Shown piece by piece: positions 61,952 through 64,000 of a stretch of DNA of 64,000 nucleotides. This DNA comes from Azospirillaceae bacterium. GTDB taxonomy: Bacteria; Pseudomonadota; Alphaproteobacteria; Azospirillales; Azospirillaceae. Location of the stretch: assembly GCA_031291675.1 (NCBI GenBank), contig JARLIO010000013.1:1-64000 (forward strand). Reading direction: 5' to 3'. The position numbers were made by a program, and so were the translations under genes. The notes under the pieces are model-generated. The model worked only from the letters and a program-made list of their open reading frames with translations. It searched no databases and was not told the DNA's origin. Within the stretch, counting starts at the first letter, position 1, and every line of letters begins with the position of its first letter.

Positions 61952-62416
61952 ATGACCCTCGAAACCGGTTCCTCCGCCCCCGACTTCACCCTGGCCACCG
62001 ACGGCGCGGGCTCGGTCACGCTGTCCGCCCTGCGCGGCAAGCCGGTGATCTTGTATTTCTACCCCAAGGACGATACCTCCGGCTGCACCAAGGAGGCCTG
62101 CGGCTTTCGCGATGCGCTTCCCGATTTCGGTGCCGTGGCCGCCACCGTGATCGGAATTTCCAAGGACAGCGTCGCCAGCCACGACAAGTTCAAGGCCAAA
62201 TACACCCTGCCCTTCACCCTGGCCTCGGACGCGGACGGCGCCGTCTGCGAAAGCTATGGCACCTGGGTCGAGAAGAGCATGTATGGTCGCAAATATTTCG
62301 GTATCGATCGGGCAACTTTTCTGATCGACGGCGACGGCGTGATCCGGCAGATCTGGCGCAAGGTCAAGGTCACTGGCCATGTCGAGGCTGTGCTGAAGGC
62401 GCTACAAGCGTTGTAG
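61952..62416 (+). CDS. bcp: Thioredoxin-dependent thiol peroxidase (BCP/PrxQ type)
   Basis: The 154-aa protein has the peroxiredoxin motif FYPKDDTSGCTKEACGFRD, with the peroxidatic cysteine in SGCTKE and the resolving cysteine five residues later (C45 and C50), the BCP/PrxQ atypical 2-Cys layout. It reduces H2O2 and organic peroxides with thioredoxin. It follows glnE by 47 bases and may be partly cotranscribed. The stop codon TAG is at 62414-62416. Confidence 0.95.
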   Translation: MTLETGSSAPDFTLATDGAGSVTLSALRGKPVILYFYPKDDTSGCTKEACGFRDALPDFGAVAATVIGISKDSVASHDKFKAKYTLPFTLASDADGAVCESYGTWVEKSMYGRKYFGIDRATFLIDGDGVIRQIWRKVKVTGHVEAVLKALQAL

Positions 62417-62453
62417 TCCAGGCGAATCCGACGAAGGGGTGGTGGAGAGAATC

Positions 62454-63278
62454 ATGCGCAAGACGGCAACGGTGGTCGCGACAGTCGCGCTGGCGGCGTG
62501 CAGCCTGTTCAAGGCCGAGGATCTGCCGGCGCGGCCGATCGAGGCGGCGCAATGCCGCGCCGATATTGTGCTGCCCCATGTCAGCACCGAACTGGACGGT
62601 ACGCACACGCCGTTCATCTCGGCCCTGGCGTTGCTCAACACCAGCGGCGATCCGGGCCCCAACACGGTCACGCTGTGCGCCTATACCACGGACGGGACCT
62701 TCCTGGGCGGCGGGGCCGTCGACCTGGCCCCCAACCAAAGGATCTATGCGACAACCAGCCCGCCCAGCCCAGGCACGGTTTCGCTGAGCGCCCTGGTCAA
62801 CAACGCCATTCTCGGGGAACGCCCGTTCCAGCTGCACCTGGGCGTGACCAAGCCGATCGCCCCCATGGTCGGTTTTGCAGGAAACAAGGGGCAGTTGATC
62901 GCGCTCTACCAACCGGTGCAACGCTGCGAGACGGGAAATTGCAGCAACACCGCCGCCAGCCTGCATTTCGCCCATCTCGGCCACACCGGTGGCATCGACA
63001 GCGTGATCTACATCGCCAATCCCAGCGTGACCAAGAGCCAGCCGGTCGACGTGATTTTCCGCAGCGACAACGGCCAGATCCTGAAAACGGTCGGAACCCG
63101 GACGCTGGCACCGGCCAGTCGCATCGCCATCGACGCCCTGCAATTTGTCAATGATTTCGGCAGTGTCAGCATCACCACCCCCGACGGCGGATCGGTCGCC
63201 GCGGTCGCCGCCGTGGTCTACCAGAATGGGGCGCTGGGCGGTTCCGACGCCGCCATGGTCACGCCGACCACGCCGTGA
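62454..63278 (+). CDS. Predicted lipoprotein of unknown function (274 aa)
   Basis: The product starts MRKTATVVATVALAACSLFK with a lipobox LAAC and the lipidated Cys at residue 16, so it is a membrane-anchored lipoprotein. The mature part is beta-rich and has repeated small-residue strands (VTLCAYTTDGTFLGGGAVDL, NPSVTKSQPVDVIFRSDNGQILK). Cysteines RCETGNCSN form a possible disulfide. I do not recognise a family. ATG 62454 has GGAGAG nearby. Ends in a perfect hairpin. Confidence 0.75.
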   Translation: MRKTATVVATVALAACSLFKAEDLPARPIEAAQCRADIVLPHVSTELDGTHTPFISALALLNTSGDPGPNTVTLCAYTTDGTFLGGGAVDLAPNQRIYATTSPPSPGTVSLSALVNNAILGERPFQLHLGVTKPIAPMVGFAGNKGQLIALYQPVQRCETGNCSNTAASLHFAHLGHTGGIDSVIYIANPSVTKSQPVDVIFRSDNGQILKTVGTRTLAPASRIAIDALQFVNDFGSVSITTPDGGSVAAVAAVVYQNGALGGSDAAMVTPTTP

Positions 63279-63304
63279 CCCCCGGAGGCCATGGCCTCCG
63301 GGGG
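63279..63304. terminator. Bidirectional terminator hairpin
   Basis: CCCCCGGAGGC (63279-63289), loop CATG, GCCTCCGGGGG (63294-63304) form a perfect 11-bp stem immediately after the lipoprotein stop, between it and the convergent DyP gene. There is no T run on either side. Confidence 0.6.
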
Positions 63305-63320
63305 CCGGTGCGCTGTCGTG

Positions 63321-64000
63321 TCAGGTCCCCGGGGCCGCGCCATGGTCCCGCAGGAAGTCCTGTGACGGCGCAAAGAGCGCGGCACCGGTTACCGCCCGGG
63401 TGAAGTCGAGCAGGCGGTCATGGTGGCCGTCACTGTCGCTCTCGATCATGTTCCGCAGCATGCGGCGGAACGGCTCCGGTGTCGCGCCATAGGCCACGAA
63501 ATACAGGCCGTGCTCGCGGGTCGTGCCATAGGGCAGGCTGTGACGCACGATCTGCAATTCCTCGCCGTCTTCCTCAATGACGACCCGGGCGATATGGGCC
63601 GAGGGCGGCTTGACCGCGTCGTCCATCTCCTGGTCATCCGCCTTGGTCCGACCGATCGCGCCTTCCTGGTCGGCGATGCTCAGCCGCTCCCAGCGGCCCA
63701 GCTCATGGACATAGCGCTGGACACTGACATAGCTGCCAGCAGCGAAAACGGCATCCGCATCCGCCACCAGCGCCGCTGGCGCCCGCTCCTCCCCCTCGGG
63801 ATTCTCGGTGCCATCGACAAAGCCGGTCAGGTCGCGACCACCCCGGGTGCGAAATCCGTGAATCTCCTCGACGACCGCGACGGCATCGCCCAGGTCGCGG
63901 ATCACGGCGCGGGCCAGCGCGAAATTCGCATCGTGGCGCTGGGAATGGATATGCAGGAAAACATCCGCCGGGGTCGCCGGGGCAACGCGCCCGCCCTGCG
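63321..64000 (-). CDS. DyP-type heme peroxidase, C-terminal part, cut by window edge
   Basis: The frame runs from the stop at 63321 to the right end without interruption; the visible part (226 codons) includes DVFLHIHSQRHDANFALARA, the GFVDGTENPEG motif with the distal Asp, and AHIARVVI with the proximal His, plus RHSLPYGTTREHGLYFVAY. These define dye-decolorising peroxidases. The N-terminus is outside the window. Such enzymes use H2O2 to oxidise phenols, dyes or haem-related compounds; a secretion or encapsulin tag cannot be judged. Confidence 0.92.
   Translation of the reverse strand, partial: QGGRVAPATPADVFLHIHSQRHDANFALARAVIRDLGDAVAVVEEIHGFRTRGGRDLTGFVDGTENPEGEERAPAALVADADAVFAAGSYVSVQRYVHELGRWERLSIADQEGAIGRTKADDQEMDDAVKPPSAHIARVVIEEDGEELQIVRHSLPYGTTREHGLYFVAYGATPEPFRRMLRNMIESDSDGHHDRLLDFTRAVTGAALFAPSQDFLRDHGAAPGT

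Overview
The window is GC-rich, densely coded chromosomal DNA from an alphaproteobacterium, most likely of the Rhodospirillales type. The evidence is the mix of gene families, an EcfG-type stress promoter (GGAAC-N17-CGTT), RIME-like intergenic palindromes, and an OhrR/Ohr pair with classic alphaproteobacterial sequence. No rRNA, tRNA, CRISPR array or complete insertion sequence was recognised. The only transposon trace is the tail of an IS1595-type transposase at the left edge.

Layout. 1-2.7 kb: transposase tail, a small unknown gene, and a GntR-like LacI regulator behind two ATGTTA-N4-TAACAT operators. 2.2-8.9 kb: arfB, a hybrid-cluster protein (hcp) with an FNR-type box, the methionine importer genes metN-metI without metQ, a Phd/PemK toxin-antitoxin pair, a histone-deacetylase-like amidohydrolase and a bacteriohemerythrin. 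8.9-12.7 kb: feoA-feoB under a Fur box, then ohrR and ohr (organic peroxide defence) with an unusually long ohr leader that ends in an intrinsic terminator.

14.1-33.3 kb is the most interesting block. On the minus strand are a LysR regulator, an SBP_bac_5-type solute-binding protein, two Dpp-type permeases and a fused double ATPase. Divergent to it is a plus-strand operon: a Rieske N-demethylase oxygenase, its ferredoxin reductase, a Cys/Met-type PLP lyase, two opine-oxidase-like flavoprotein subunits, the heterotetrameric sarcosine oxidase soxBDAG, and purU. It reads as import plus stepwise demethylation of an unidentified quaternary amine or betaine. Methyl carbon is handed to tetrahydrofolate and the folate is recycled by PurU.

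33.3-40.5 kb: a GH1 beta-glucosidase diverging from a sugar ABC importer whose operon is interrupted by its own LacI-type regulator. Paired TTTAACGTTAAA operators sit in the divergent promoter region. 40.5-45.1 kb: a 61-aa EcfG-type stress protein, a PRC-barrel secreted protein, a chemoreceptor and two conserved or unknown proteins. 45.3-50.1 kb: MarR-EmrA-EmrB-OprM-type tripartite drug efflux operon. 50.2-51 kb: VapC/Phd toxin-antitoxin. 51.3-54.3 kb: a three-gene cassette (WecE-like aminotransferase, polyprenyl-phosphate-type glycosyltransferase, WecD-like acetyltransferase) for an N-acetylated 4-amino-4,6-dideoxyhexose. 54.4-64 kb: GNAT acetyltransferase, a giant YhdP/AsmA-like protein, glnE, a bcp peroxiredoxin, an unknown lipoprotein, and a DyP peroxidase running off the right edge.

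Two repeat themes recur. One is dispersed palindromic elements (two families, inverted copies). The other is short tandem repeats of 12-15 bp sitting at or across gene ends (7.2, 13.1, 45.8, 55.0, 58.4 and 61.9 kb), some of them translated.
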